Shown one piece after another: positions 1-8,863 of a stretch of 64,000 nt of DNA. Source of the DNA: G965197715 sp965247615 (lineage in GTDB: Bacteria; Chloroflexota; Dehalococcoidia; Lucifugimonadales; UBA1127); NCBI GenBank assembly GCA_965247615.1, contig OZ252022.1, positions 2,294,001-2,358,000 on the forward strand. The letters run 5' to 3'. The notes under the pieces are model-generated. The model made no database searches, was not told where the DNA came from, and saw only the letters and a list, made by a program, of their open reading frames with translations. A program made the translations under genes and the position numbers. The first letter of the stretch is position 1; every line of letters starts with the position of its first letter.

Positions 1-53
1 GAGCAGCAACCAGAAGCGAGAAGCAGGGGAGATCATGATAGAGGTATTACGCC

Positions 54-917
54 GTGGCAGATAACCTGCGCTTCGTTCAATTCTCTCATCTGGGCCGCGA
101 GCATGAACCCGACCCCGGCGGAGGAAAGGCTTGGAACACGCTCAACAGCCAGCATGCTCGCAAGTTTATGGAGTTCGGCGGCAAGTGGATTGAGGATGAC
201 GGTAGCGCGAGCAGTGGCAATCTCCGTGCCTGGGGCGAGTGGGAGGCCGAATCGGACCTCGTCTGCGGACTCATTCAACCCCGCCAAGACTCGCATTATC
301 CCCGCTACCTCTGGCACCCCTACTATATCCCGAGAGACAACTACCGATGGCTGCACAATACCGATCCCTTCATCTTCGGAGAATGGTTCCTGTATTCAAA
401 CTGCAAACAAGTGAATGTCTCGAGCCTGGTCCACCTCGGACGAGGCTCAGTGATCGCTTTCGGAAGCGGAAGGAAGATCGGGGGTAATCGGAAGTGGGTG
501 CTCGACACAGTGCTCGTAGTCGCTGACTCCCTCCCGTACTCAGCACCAGAGGCGCGCCGGGTGCTAGCAGATGCGGCGCCTGAGGCATTCCGCACGGTGA
601 CCGGTGGCCCGCTTGTTGACAACGAGCAGGCCTCTTTCAGGCTCTACAGGGGAGCAACACCAGAAGATCCAGTAGAGGGGATGTTCAGCTTCTTCCCCGC
701 AATGCCAGCGCATGGGGACGCAGGGTTTCCTCGTCCACTGATCGACCTTCCAGGCGAGTATTTCAACCCGAGGAGTTGGCAGGCTCAGAAGGGAGTGCGG
801 CAACAGCGCACCAGTGAGGAGCTGCGCGGGCTCTGGAAGTCTCTTGTAGGTCAGGTACGCAGGGCTGGACTTCTCCTCGGAACACACGCCGCACTTCCGG
901 AGCAGCGCAAAGTCTAG
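54..917 (+). CDS. Conserved-looking protein of unknown function, 287 aa
   Basis: I do not recognise a named domain with confidence. The start is a GTG nine bases after GAGG; the ATG at 35 leads into a stop within ten codons. The protein is soluble, with no signal peptide or membrane segment. It is rich in aromatic residues and has compositionally conserved-looking blocks: FSHLGREHEPDPGGGKAWN near the N-terminus, LRAWGEWEAES near residue 58, and FGEWFLYSNCKQ followed by RGSVIAFGS around residues 108-137. These look like structured enzyme-core motifs. It stands alone at the window edge and is followed by a long stretch without intact genes, so it probably belongs to an accessory segment. Function unknown. 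Confidence 0.7.
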   Translation: MADNLRFVQFSHLGREHEPDPGGGKAWNTLNSQHARKFMEFGGKWIEDDGSASSGNLRAWGEWEAESDLVCGLIQPRQDSHYPRYLWHPYYIPRDNYRWLHNTDPFIFGEWFLYSNCKQVNVSSLVHLGRGSVIAFGSGRKIGGNRKWVLDTVLVVADSLPYSAPEARRVLADAAPEAFRTVTGGPLVDNEQASFRLYRGATPEDPVEGMFSFFPAMPAHGDAGFPRPLIDLPGEYFNPRSWQAQKGVRQQRTSEELRGLWKSLVGQVRRAGLLLGTHAALPEQRKV

Positions 918-1427
918 GCGGGGGCAAGGCGCGCAGGACTCTTCCTTTGTCTTGGACTAGCCTTGTCGCGGCCTGGGTCCCTGGCAGGCTGATGAAGAAC
1001 GCGAGTTGGAGGGTCTAGGGAGAGGGTCGGTGATGCTTGACCCGATCGCCTCAACAGGCTCAGGCCCATCCACATCTCGAAAATAGTACTGCCTACCGTC
1101 CACGAAGGTCCGCCAAACGGGATAAGATCGAGAACCTTCACGTTGAGGTTCAGGTTGGTGCTATCGGGGCTTTAACCTAGGAGTCTGCCCAGCATCGTGC
1201 CAGGTGATATTGAGAGGTTGAAGGATAACGCATAACAGTGTTCACTTTCGGCTTACCGATGACTTGCAAGGAATTGCTCACTGGCTCGATCGGGTCACAC
1301 TGATTTCTTCGATGGCTGCCGTCCTATCGGCATGTGCTGGAGAGCCAATGTCCAAGAGGACTTTACTGCGCACCAATGCGACCGAATCGGCACTCGGGGT
1401 GCTGGCCCTTGCAGATTACGCTAAAGG
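918..1427. other. Intergenic stretch, no supported gene
   Basis: No open frame here has a credible start, ribosome binding site or recognisable motif. On the minus strand around 1060-1130 one frame reads FVDGRQYYFRDVDG, which looks protein-like, but it is short and isolated. It may be another decayed gene fragment. Confidence 0.4.
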
Positions 1428-1758
1428 AGAGCGAGGGTCGGCATACCCAAGGTCGAGAACCCTGACGTTACGCAAGTATTCGACGGCTACCCGGAGCTCA
1501 TGCGCAGGAAGACGAAGCGCCTGCGGCAGCTAATCCTGGACACGGCATCGGAGACGGAGGGCGTCATCGCCCTGGAGGATACCCTGAAATCGGGAGAGCC
1601 CAGCTACCTCACTCTGGGCGGTAGCACTTTCAGAATAGGCTGAAAGACCAGGGCGCCCCACCAGTACGCGATGATGTGTTCACTTCAATCGCAACACTTC
1701 GCTGGTCGACATGTTCACTGAGGTCTACGGGCATGTGTTCACCTTCGAGGGCAGCCGG
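1428..1758 (+). pseudogene. Decayed DUF1801-family protein
   Basis: The frame starting near 1428 reads through VFDGYPELMRRKTKRLRQLI, then EDTLKSGEPSYLTL and GSTFRIG. This order matches the DUF1801 family (about 120-140 aa, function not established). A TGA at 1641 stands exactly where family members have the Trp after RIG. The same frame then continues HQYAMM, and a frameshift near 1686 restores NTSLVDMFTEVYGHVFTFEG, the family's C-terminal block. No start codon with a ribosome binding site is visible, and the last third is lost. One nonsense change plus one frameshift make it a pseudogene. The family call is from memory of the motif order. Confidence 0.6.
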
Positions 1759-2091
1759 ACGTGCTCGTCACGGACTTTAGGGCTCCCTGATCTCGGTGAC
1801 GCACAAAACGTTACTAGAGTCCCTGAACCAACGAGGGGCGCTTGCGATTAGTTTCTTGGGAACTCTTAACGGAGTGACCGTGATCCAGACGATTCCGCTC
1901 ACTGTGCATAGCGGGTCCGAGACCGAACGCCGCATTCACTGGTTGGTCCGAGGATAGGGAATAGTCATGGTGGGACATTCAGCGCTCTGTCCGGAACCTT
2001 CAAGCCAAAACAGGCTTTCCCTTCTTAAGGTCGGCTTACACCTAACTGGTGCCCCTAGCAGGCGTCGGGCGATTGGTCACGCCTCCTCGTC
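1759..2091. other. Intergenic stretch, nothing recognised
   Basis: This follows the DUF1801 remnant and ends at the convergent amidohydrolase stop. I see no open frame, repeat or strong hairpin that I can support. Confidence 0.4.
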
Positions 2092-3195
2092 TTAGGCGGA
2101 GACGGGCTTGAGGCCGTAGAAGCGCTGAGCGTTGCCGTGTAGAATGGCGGCCTTGTCCTCTGCTGTCAACTCCTCGTTCTCCAGGAGCTCGTGGATCTCC
2201 TCCTTGCAACTCTCGTTCGTCACTTCGTGGGGAAAGTCAGAAGAGTAAATGAAGGGCTCCCGGCCGATGGCCTTGACAGCGCAGCTCATACTGAGCTCAG
2301 GCCCTTCGCAGCCCACATAAATCTGCCCGGCCTGAACATGCTCTCGGATGTATTCACTGACCTTCTCATCGGCCCCCGGGCCCCGCAACTCCTCCCGCCG
2401 CAGGTGGTACTCGGTGTGTGTCTCATGGGAGCGGTCGAACCGCTCAAGGCAGAGCAGGAACCAGGCCACCCCACCCTCCAGGAAAGCCATGCGGAGGCCA
2501 GGGTAGCGGTCAAAGATGCCGTTGAAGAGGAACCCCGCAAAAGATATGGTGATGCCAAAGGGGTGGCCCAGGGCATGAACAGGGGTGTAGACGTTCATGT
2601 AGTCGAGGCCAATACCGCTGTGAGCGCCCCCGTGGACGGCCAGGCAACAGCCCAAACGCTCTGCCTCCTCATACACCGGCCAGTACTCAATAGCCCCCAG
2701 ATGATTTGGAAGTCCCGTGGAGGGGAGCATAGCCCCCACCATTCCCAGCTCCTTCACTGCACGGCGCAACTCCTCCACTGCAGCCTGGGGCTCCTGCATG
2801 GGAATGAGGGCCATCCCTTTAAATCGAGGGTTCCGGTGCACATAGGTCTCAGCCAGCCAGTTGTTGTAGGCCTGGCACAAGGCGATGGACCAGTCCCGGT
2901 TGACAATCTTGCCGTAGGCCAAGCCCCCCGTGGGATAGAGGACCGTAGTATCAATGCCCACGTCTTGTAGAAAGGCAGACCACTCGTCCGGGCCCACCCG
3001 CGCGCCCTTCCGGGCCCGCTGCCCCGAAGTCACCACAGCGTGGGCCGAGTGCAGGTGGTCCAACGGCGGAAACAGGGAGAAGCGGAGGGCATCGTTCTCC
3101 TTGTAAAAGGACGGCATCAAGGCACTAATGGCCTCATTGTCCTCCTGGATATGTCCGTCACCGTCTATGATCACCTCAAGGTTCGTTGTTGCCAT
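2092..3195 (-). CDS. Amidohydrolase-2 family metal-dependent hydrolase
   Basis: A 367-aa TIM-barrel hydrolase or decarboxylase of the amidohydrolase-2 (ACMSD-like) family. The N-terminal DGDGHIQE corresponds to the family's first metal-binding strand. AVHGG in mid-protein and SSDFPHE near the C-terminus supply the usual barrel His and Asp ligands. The start at 3195 is chosen over an in-frame ATG at 3249 because AGGAGG lies seven bases upstream of it and the family motif begins eight residues later. It is the last gene of a minus-strand run (binding protein, two permeases, then this gene, 117 bp after dppC). It could therefore act on the imported compound. A paralogue lies at 13584-14699. Substrate unknown. 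Confidence 0.85.
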   Translation of the reverse strand: MATTNLEVIIDGDGHIQEDNEAISALMPSFYKENDALRFSLFPPLDHLHSAHAVVTSGQRARKGARVGPDEWSAFLQDVGIDTTVLYPTGGLAYGKIVNRDWSIALCQAYNNWLAETYVHRNPRFKGMALIPMQEPQAAVEELRRAVKELGMVGAMLPSTGLPNHLGAIEYWPVYEEAERLGCCLAVHGGAHSGIGLDYMNVYTPVHALGHPFGITISFAGFLFNGIFDRYPGLRMAFLEGGVAWFLLCLERFDRSHETHTEYHLRREELRGPGADEKVSEYIREHVQAGQIYVGCEGPELSMSCAVKAIGREPFIYSSDFPHEVTNESCKEEIHELLENEELTAEDKAAILHGNAQRFYGLKPVSA

Positions 3196-3311
3196 GACTG
3201 CACCTCCTGCCAAACTAGGAACGGACCCTTCTCTCTTCTTGGAGAGCATTGATACCCACCCTCACAATGTCTGTCCTTCCTGCCATGTCACGGTTTCGGC
3301 GCGCTCCCTCC

Positions 3312-4238
3312 TTAAGCGCTACGAAGACGGGGGTCGAGGGCATCCCGCAGAGCGTCGCCCAGGAACGAGAAGCTGAAGACCACCAAACTCAGAGCTATCC
3401 CCGGGAAGATGGCTAGCCAGGGAGCAACCTCTAGATAGCCCCGGGCGCCGAACTGGAGCATCCCTCCCCAGGAAGGATGGGGAGCAGGCACTCCCAGGCC
3501 TAGGAAGCTCAAGCTCGCTTCTGCCACGATGGCCGTGCCCAGATAGGAAGTGGCCAGCACAAACACTGGCGCCAAGGAATTGGGGACTATATAGCGCAGC
3601 ACCACCCGCGTACTACTGCACCCCAGGGCCTGGGCCGACAAAACGTACACTTCGGATTTGACGGAGAGAGCCGAGGAGCGGGAGATTCGGACCATCCGGG
3701 GAATTAGGGTTATGGCGATGGCCAGGGTGACATTGGTGAGAGACCCTCCCAAAGCCATGACCAGGACCAGGGCTAGCACGAGAGATGGGAAGCCCATGAA
3801 GGCGTCCACTACCCGCTGAATCTGAAGGTCAAACCACCCACCAAAATATGCTGAAGTGACCCCCAGGAAAGTCCCTGTGGTTGTCCCGATGGCAACGGAG
3901 ATGAGACCAACAAATAGGGAGATGCGCGAGCCGAAGACCAGGCGACTGAAGGCATCCCGCCCCAGCGAGTCTGTTCCAAACCAAAACTCGATACCGGGCC
4001 CTTGCAGCCGGCTGGGCGTATCCTGGAACAGGGGATCGTAGGGGGCTATCTGGGAGGCGAACACCGCCACGAACACGAGGACAAGCAGAATGGCGCCGCC
4101 GATGGCGCCGAGAGGGTACTTCAGCGCAAACCTTCCTACATGGGATGCCCACCGCACTGGGGAGCGTGTGCTCAATACGGCTTGTAGCCCCTGTGCTGTG
4201 CCGCTCTCCCCACCGATCTCGCGCATGATACGCTGCAC
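3312..4238 (-). CDS. ABC transporter permease, DppC/OppC type
   Basis: Inner-membrane permease of 308 aa for a family-5 (peptide/opine/nickel type) ABC importer. It has an N-terminal membrane segment with the family's APYDP motif and FGTDSLGRDAFSRL after it. The binding-protein-dependent transport domain follows with five membrane segments. The EAA loop region reads YVLSAQALGCSSTRVVLRY, the contact for the ATPase. The GTG at 4238 lies ten bases after the dppB stop; an ATG four codons inside is an alternative. No ATP-binding subunit gene is next to it, so the ATPases must be encoded elsewhere. The ligand cannot be read from the sequence. Confidence 0.9.
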   Translation of the reverse strand: MQRIMREIGGESGTAQGLQAVLSTRSPVRWASHVGRFALKYPLGAIGGAILLVLVFVAVFASQIAPYDPLFQDTPSRLQGPGIEFWFGTDSLGRDAFSRLVFGSRISLFVGLISVAIGTTTGTFLGVTSAYFGGWFDLQIQRVVDAFMGFPSLVLALVLVMALGGSLTNVTLAIAITLIPRMVRISRSSALSVKSEVYVLSAQALGCSSTRVVLRYIVPNSLAPVFVLATSYLGTAIVAEASLSFLGLGVPAPHPSWGGMLQFGARGYLEVAPWLAIFPGIALSLVVFSFSFLGDALRDALDPRLRSA

Positions 4239-4247
4239 TTTCCTCAG

Positions 4248-5207
4248 CTATGAATAGCTGATTCGCGGGTCGATGAAAACGTAGACGAAGTCCACGATCA
4301 GGTTCAGGCCAAGTACCATAAATACCAGGAGCACCGCCAGGCTCTGGATCACCGGATAGTCCCGGGTAGTGGCCGCGTCTATGATGCCCTGCCCTAGGCC
4401 AGGGATCCCGAAGATGTTCTCCAGGATCACGGTGCCGCTCAACAGGGCAGCTAGCTGCAGACCCGATATGGTGATCACGGGAATGAGGGCGTTACGCAGG
4501 GTATGCCGCACGATGACCACCTGCTCCGCCAGCCCCTTGCTCCGGGCGGTGCGGACGTAGTCTTGGCGCAAGACCTCCAGCATGTTGGAGCGGGTGACCC
4601 GCGTCACGTTGGAGCTAAATCCCCAGGCCAGCAGCAAAATAGGCCAGATGGCCTTCAGGAAGAAGGTCTGTGGCGATTCCCAGACATCCTTGTAGAACAG
4701 AGGTGGCGCCCAGGTGAAGAGGGTAACCATTGCGAGAAGGAGCATCAGCGCCAGCCAAAAGTTGGGCACTGCATGCCCTGCTATAGTGGCAGCGCGGATA
4801 AGATAATCAGGCCACCGGTTCTGGCGGAGCGCTGCCACCACTCCCAGGGGTATCCCAATCATCCCAGAAATAACAATGGCAAACGCGGCGAGCTGGAACG
4901 TCACGGGCAGGCGCCGGCCAACGATCTCCGAAAGCGGCTCCCGGTCAGTCAGGGACGCACCCCCGAACTCCCCATTGACCATGCTCCACATCCATTTGCC
5001 GTACTGCACCGGCAGGGGCTCCGTCAGGCCCAACTGCTCCCGCAGGGCATTCAACAGTTCAATGTCGACCTCCTCAGTGTCCTCACTGCCCGCGATAGAC
5101 AGGGCTACGTCCCCAGGCAGGATGCGCATGATGACAAAGATGGCCAGGGAGGCCACAAGAAGAGTGGGGAAAAAGAGCAGCAACCGCCGCAGCAGATATT
5201 GCTGCAT
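4248..5207 (-). CDS. ABC transporter permease, DppB/OppB type
   Basis: Inner-membrane permease of 319 aa, partner of the DppC-type protein encoded just downstream. It opens with the typical MQQYLLRRLLLFFPTLL membrane anchor and IMRILPGD. Five further membrane segments follow, with the EAA-type loop RQDYVRTARSKGLAEQVVIV, and FGIPGLGQ and DPRISY near the end, all standard DppB features. A strong stem-loop (5279-5312) lies between the binding-protein gene and this start, so the permeases may be made at lower level than the binding protein. Confidence 0.9.
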   Translation of the reverse strand: MQQYLLRRLLLFFPTLLVASLAIFVIMRILPGDVALSIAGSEDTEEVDIELLNALREQLGLTEPLPVQYGKWMWSMVNGEFGGASLTDREPLSEIVGRRLPVTFQLAAFAIVISGMIGIPLGVVAALRQNRWPDYLIRAATIAGHAVPNFWLALMLLLAMVTLFTWAPPLFYKDVWESPQTFFLKAIWPILLLAWGFSSNVTRVTRSNMLEVLRQDYVRTARSKGLAEQVVIVRHTLRNALIPVITISGLQLAALLSGTVILENIFGIPGLGQGIIDAATTRDYPVIQSLAVLLVFMVLGLNLIVDFVYVFIDPRISYS

Positions 5208-5278
5208 GACATACTCCTCGCTATGAACCGCGTTGGTATGCCCAGGACCCGCGGTGTTGGGTGCAGCTCCAGGTCATG

Positions 5279-5312
5279 TCAGGGGGTGGCTTCCGCGGAG
5301 GCCACCCCCTGA
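5279..5312 (-). terminator. Stem-loop between binding-protein and permease genes
   Basis: TCAGGGGGTGGC pairs perfectly with GCCACCCCCTGA around a 10-nt loop. There is no run of T after it, so it is more likely an mRNA-stabilising or partial-termination element than a full terminator. The second transporter operon has an equivalent at 22221-22252. Confidence 0.6.
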
Positions 5313-5331
5313 TCCTTATCACTCTTTCCAG

Positions 5332-7134
5332 CTACTCGCCCTCGGCCAGCCACACGGTGGCAAAGTCATTGCTGTTCCATATCCCTGCCGCGGGCACAAT
5401 ATAGCCCTTGACCCGGGAGCGGAACGGGATGACACCGATCTCGCCAACGAGAGGGATGGCGAATACCTGGTCCACCAGGATGTACTGCTCCATCTCTCGG
5501 TAGACCCTTTGGCGCTCGGAGAAGTCGGTAGTGGCCTTCAGGCGCTCAAAGAACGCATCGATCTTAGCGTCTTCGTGCTTCATGTAGCTGGCGGGATTCA
5601 GGCTGTTCCGGGCCAGGGTTGTCTCCAACTCTTCGGGAAAGGTGCTGCTTCCACCGCCTCCACCCCAGCTGACCTCCCAGTCGCCCGTGATCCCCCGTTG
5701 ACGGTAGGTCGCTGGGTCGCTAAACGACAGTTTCAGGTCGATGCCCAGCCCAGCCATCTGGCCGGCGACGAACTCGGTCCGGGGCTCCCAGTCCTGGCGA
5801 GCAATCATAGTGGCTGAGAAGCCATTCGGGTACCCAGCGGCTTCCATGAGGCGCTTGGCCTCAGCCCGGTCCGCCGCTTTGGTCGCCTGGCCAAACCCTG
5901 GCCACTGTTCAAAACCGGGAGTGACCCAGGGAGAGGCTGGGCCCAGGATCGTGTAAAGCAGACCTTTGCCCCCCAGCACGGCTTCGGTGGCGGCCTGCTT
6001 GTCCATGTGGAGGGCGATGGCCCGCCGGACATTGACGTCCTGCTGGGGCCCCTCCCGTAGCGTGTTGAAGGAAACGCTGAAGAGGACGTGCTGGTACTCG
6101 GCGAACCAGACCTCGTCCCCCAGCTCCTTCTCGTAGATCGCCCGCTGGTCCGGCCGCAGCTGCATTTTGGTCCCTGGGGAGCCGGCATCCAGTTGCCCGG
6201 CGCGGAAAGAAGCAGCCATGGCCGCGGGGTCTCTGATGATGGCGAAGTCAATACCATCCAGGAAGGGAAGCTGGCGGCCCGCTTCGTCCTGCTCCCAGTA
6301 CTGATCGAAGCGGCGGACCTGGACAATTGTCCCCTTTTCGTGCTTCAGGAACTTGAAGGGCCCCGTACCTACGACTGCCACGTCCTTGGGGCTTACGTCC
6401 AGCGTTCCTTGCGCGATAAGGGGCTGCATCAGGTGCCGCGGATGCAGGAGCCTGTTCCGCGGGTTGCCCAGCACCTGCAGGTAGAGGGGTGCGGACTCAC
6501 CCAGAGTGATCTGCAGACGGTTGCCGCTTAAGACCTCCACCTTCTCAGGGGCGCCAAACTTGATCTTGTGTCCGGAGGGTGCGCGGATCTTGTCTCCCAC
6601 CTTGGCCCCATCGACGGAGAGGTCAACCCACCACTTGGCGTCCTCGGCGGTGAAGGGGGTGCCGTCATGCCAGAGAACGTTGTTCCGAATCTTGAAGGTC
6701 CACACAGCGGAGTCGTCGCTGTTCTCCCAGCTCTCGGCCAGCCCGGGGCAGACCTTGTAGATGTCCTCGCGGCAGAACTTGATCAGGTTGCCGTCACCGC
6801 TCATGCTCCCGATGACCCAGTCCAAGGAGCTGCTGCCGGCACGCATCGGGTCAAAGGCGCCGGGAGGGTCAGCCCGATTGGTGAAAATGGGAATGCCCCC
6901 ATACCTGGGCTCGTCCATGGCAGGGGCTGCCGGGGCGGTGGGCTCCGGGGCTGCCGCCGGGGCAGGCGCCGTGGTAGCGGCCGGCTGGGGTGTTGGCGCT
7001 GCTGTCTCGTCGTCATTGCCGCCTGCACAGGCCGCCGTGACCAAGAGCAGGAGCGCCAGAAGAAGGGCTGCCCCCAAGACTCTCCCTCGAAACATGCCTG
7101 CCGAGGTTCGCCTTGAACTATCTCTCGTAAACAT
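5332..7134 (-). CDS. ABC transporter substrate-binding lipoprotein, family 5
   Basis: Extracytoplasmic solute-binding protein of 600 aa. A basic N-terminus and hydrophobic stretch end in a lipobox (LVTAACAGG), so it should be a membrane-anchored lipoprotein. An Ala/Pro/Thr-rich linker follows, then the SBP_bac_5 domain: LAESWENSDDSAVWTFKIRN, LWHDGTPFTAEDAKW and FNTLREGPQQDVNVRRAIAL are recognisable family blocks. The ATG at 7134 follows GGAAGGGAG. A promoter is proposed at 7227-7255. It heads the operon with two permeases and an amidohydrolase. Family members bind peptides, sugars, nickel chelates and other small molecules; the ligand here is unknown. Confidence 0.9.
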   Translation of the reverse strand: MFTRDSSRRTSAGMFRGRVLGAALLLALLLLVTAACAGGNDDETAAPTPQPAATTAPAPAAAPEPTAPAAPAMDEPRYGGIPIFTNRADPPGAFDPMRAGSSSLDWVIGSMSGDGNLIKFCREDIYKVCPGLAESWENSDDSAVWTFKIRNNVLWHDGTPFTAEDAKWWVDLSVDGAKVGDKIRAPSGHKIKFGAPEKVEVLSGNRLQITLGESAPLYLQVLGNPRNRLLHPRHLMQPLIAQGTLDVSPKDVAVVGTGPFKFLKHEKGTIVQVRRFDQYWEQDEAGRQLPFLDGIDFAIIRDPAAMAASFRAGQLDAGSPGTKMQLRPDQRAIYEKELGDEVWFAEYQHVLFSVSFNTLREGPQQDVNVRRAIALHMDKQAATEAVLGGKGLLYTILGPASPWVTPGFEQWPGFGQATKAADRAEAKRLMEAAGYPNGFSATMIARQDWEPRTEFVAGQMAGLGIDLKLSFSDPATYRQRGITGDWEVSWGGGGGSSTFPEELETTLARNSLNPASYMKHEDAKIDAFFERLKATTDFSERQRVYREMEQYILVDQVFAIPLVGEIGVIPFRSRVKGYIVPAAGIWNSNDFATVWLAEGE

Positions 7135-7468
7135 GCTTTCTCCCTTCCTCTCTCCCCCTTCATTTTCCTTAGAGCTACGCTCACACAGGACTAAGAGTCA
7201 TATTGGATACGCCTACGGTAGTCGGCAGTATGGGGTTCGACTGATGCTGTGTCAAGCCATTACGCCAGAACGACACCGACGCTTTCCGTTAACATAGCGC
7301 TCATATATGTTGGAAGCCTCTATTCGGTTCCCATGTCCCTGGAATGGGTGCTCTCACGGCCTGTGCAGCTCAATGGCAGGATGATAGAATGCCGCTCGTA
7401 GAGTTGCTGCTCTTTTGGAGATCCAACTTAAGCCCGGAAGGTACCGGAACGAGAGAGGAGGAGCCATC
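7135..7468. other. Divergent intergenic region
   Basis: Separates the minus-strand transporter operon from the plus-strand alcohol dehydrogenase. It contains a good minus-strand promoter (7227-7255) and the ADH ribosome binding site GAGAGGAGGAG near 7452-7462. No promoter for the ADH gene could be assigned with confidence, and no ORF here is supported. Confidence 0.5.
7227..7255 (-). promoter_or_regulatory. Predicted sigma70-type promoter of transporter operon 1
   Basis: TTGACA (plus 7250-7255), 17-nt spacer, CATACT (7227-7232). The leader to the binding-protein ATG would be about 85 nt. Confidence 0.55.
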
Positions 7469-8548
7469 ATGGCCGAAAGCCTTGTGGCCGTTATCACAGG
7501 TTCGAAGCAGCCGCTGGAAATGCAGCGTGTACCGATCCCAGAGCTCGGACCCGGAGCCATGCTGGCCCGTGTCGACGCTGCCACCTTATGTGGGACGGAC
7601 GTGCACCGCTGGCAAGACGCCAAGGAGCTGGTTCCCTTCATACCTGGACACGAGACTGCTATGAGCATAGTGGACATGGAAAGCCCGCGGTGGGACAACC
7701 TAGGTCAACCTCTGAATCTGGGAGACCGGATACTCTCGGCCTACCCCTCTTGCGGCCACTGTTACTACTGCTCGGTAGCGCTGCAGACGAACCTGTGCCC
7801 CGAGAGGATATCCTACGGCCATCAGCACCCCCCTCAGCTTCTGGGAGGGTGCGCGGAGTACCACTACATCCCACCGGGCGGCGACATCGTTCGGATCCCC
7901 GAAGAGGTCTCCTCGCCTCAAGCGGCCTCAGCGGCTTGCGCCCTCCGGACCGTGATGCATGGCTTCGAGCGACTGGGACCCGTTCTACCCCACGAGTCGG
8001 TGGTGGTCCAAGGGTCTGGTCCCTTGGGACTCTACGCCACGGCCGTGGCCCGGGACCGTGGAGCCAGCCGGGTCTTCGTTATTGGCGCTCCCGATCACCG
8101 GCTTCAGGTGGCACGGGCGTTCGGGGCCGATGAGGTCCTCAACATCGAAGAGTACCCCGATGCTGCGGCACGCAAGGAATGGGTCCTAGAGCACACCTCG
8201 GGCCGCGGTCCGGACGTGGTCATCCAGGTAGCTACTTCAAGCACCGCTATTCTGGAAGGCCTGGACTTTATCCGACCGGGAGGGCGCTACGTCAACATCG
8301 GTGGATCCGGTGGTGCAATGGTGCCTGCTGGCTATCTGGGCTTTAAGTACCTGACCGTCATGGGTATTGCCAACACTTTGGGACGTCACTTCCATCAAGC
8401 ATTGCAGTTCCTGGCAACGAAACAGAAGATGTTTCCCTTTGAGCGTATCCTCTCGGCCACATACCCCCTAGAGCAGACGACTGAAGCGATACAGGCTATG
8501 GCGGACCTCAGCATTGTGAAGCCCGTGATCCTCCCCAGTGGAGAATAA
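7469..8548 (+). CDS. Zinc-dependent medium-chain alcohol dehydrogenase
   Basis: A 359-aa MDR-superfamily oxidoreductase. Cys41 in LCGTDVH and His61-Glu62 in PGHE are the catalytic zinc site; Cys95, Cys98, Cys101 and Cys110 form the structural zinc lobe. The last gap is one residue longer than the usual seven. GSGPLGLYATAVARDRGA is the NAD(P)-binding Rossmann loop. The ATG at 7469 is preferred over the upstream in-frame ATG at 7415 because it follows GAGGAG and starts at the family's natural N-terminus. It is monocistronic: a truncated peroxiredoxin sequence and transposase debris follow. Likely a threonine/sorbitol-dehydrogenase-type enzyme; substrate not determinable. Confidence 0.9.
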   Translation: MAESLVAVITGSKQPLEMQRVPIPELGPGAMLARVDAATLCGTDVHRWQDAKELVPFIPGHETAMSIVDMESPRWDNLGQPLNLGDRILSAYPSCGHCYYCSVALQTNLCPERISYGHQHPPQLLGGCAEYHYIPPGGDIVRIPEEVSSPQAASAACALRTVMHGFERLGPVLPHESVVVQGSGPLGLYATAVARDRGASRVFVIGAPDHRLQVARAFGADEVLNIEEYPDAAARKEWVLEHTSGRGPDVVIQVATSSTAILEGLDFIRPGGRYVNIGGSGGAMVPAGYLGFKYLTVMGIANTLGRHFHQALQFLATKQKMFPFERILSATYPLEQTTEAIQAMADLSIVKPVILPSGE

Positions 8549-8550
8549 GG

Positions 8551-8658
8551 CTCCGTAGCGACTTTGTCAGGGCAGGAGAGCCAGCCCCCGACTTCACTCT
8601 CCCCGCCCTGGATGAGGGAGAAGTGATGCTCTCCTCGCTGTGGGGGAAACCGACGGTC
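8551..8658 (+). pseudogene. Truncated peroxiredoxin (AhpC/TSA-like) N-terminus
   Basis: Directly after the ADH stop a frame reads RAGEPAPDFTLPALDEGEV then SSLWGKPTV. This is the start of AhpC/TSA or Bcp-type peroxiredoxins, just before the strand that leads to the peroxidatic Cys. The similarity ends abruptly and a stop follows ten codons later. No start codon is seen and the catalytic half is absent. The adjacent IS5-like remnant suggests that insertion or deletion removed the rest. Confidence 0.55.
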
Positions 8659-8863
8659 CGGAAGTGCAAGTGCAGCAGCACCACCTGACCGCGCCCTGCG
8701 CGGCGGGGGTTCCGCTGTGGAGTGAGGTTGCCGAAAGGCTGACAGTGAGGTAGATTTCTCGTTGGCGGAGTGTCGAACGGCCCCTAATAAGGGCTCAGCG
8801 AGGCTGCCATCGCCCCGGTCCCGCTGCGTGAGGGACGGGAGGGCACAGTTCGCCTTCTGTTCG

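Noticed and set aside
1264..1533. 89-codon plus-strand frame
   Set aside because: No ribosome site or protein-like motif, and it overlaps the DUF1801 remnant in a different frame.
8690..8863. Terminal inverted repeats of the IS5-like element
   Set aside because: No pair of matching ends could be found on both sides of the transposase remnant, so element boundaries are not claimed.
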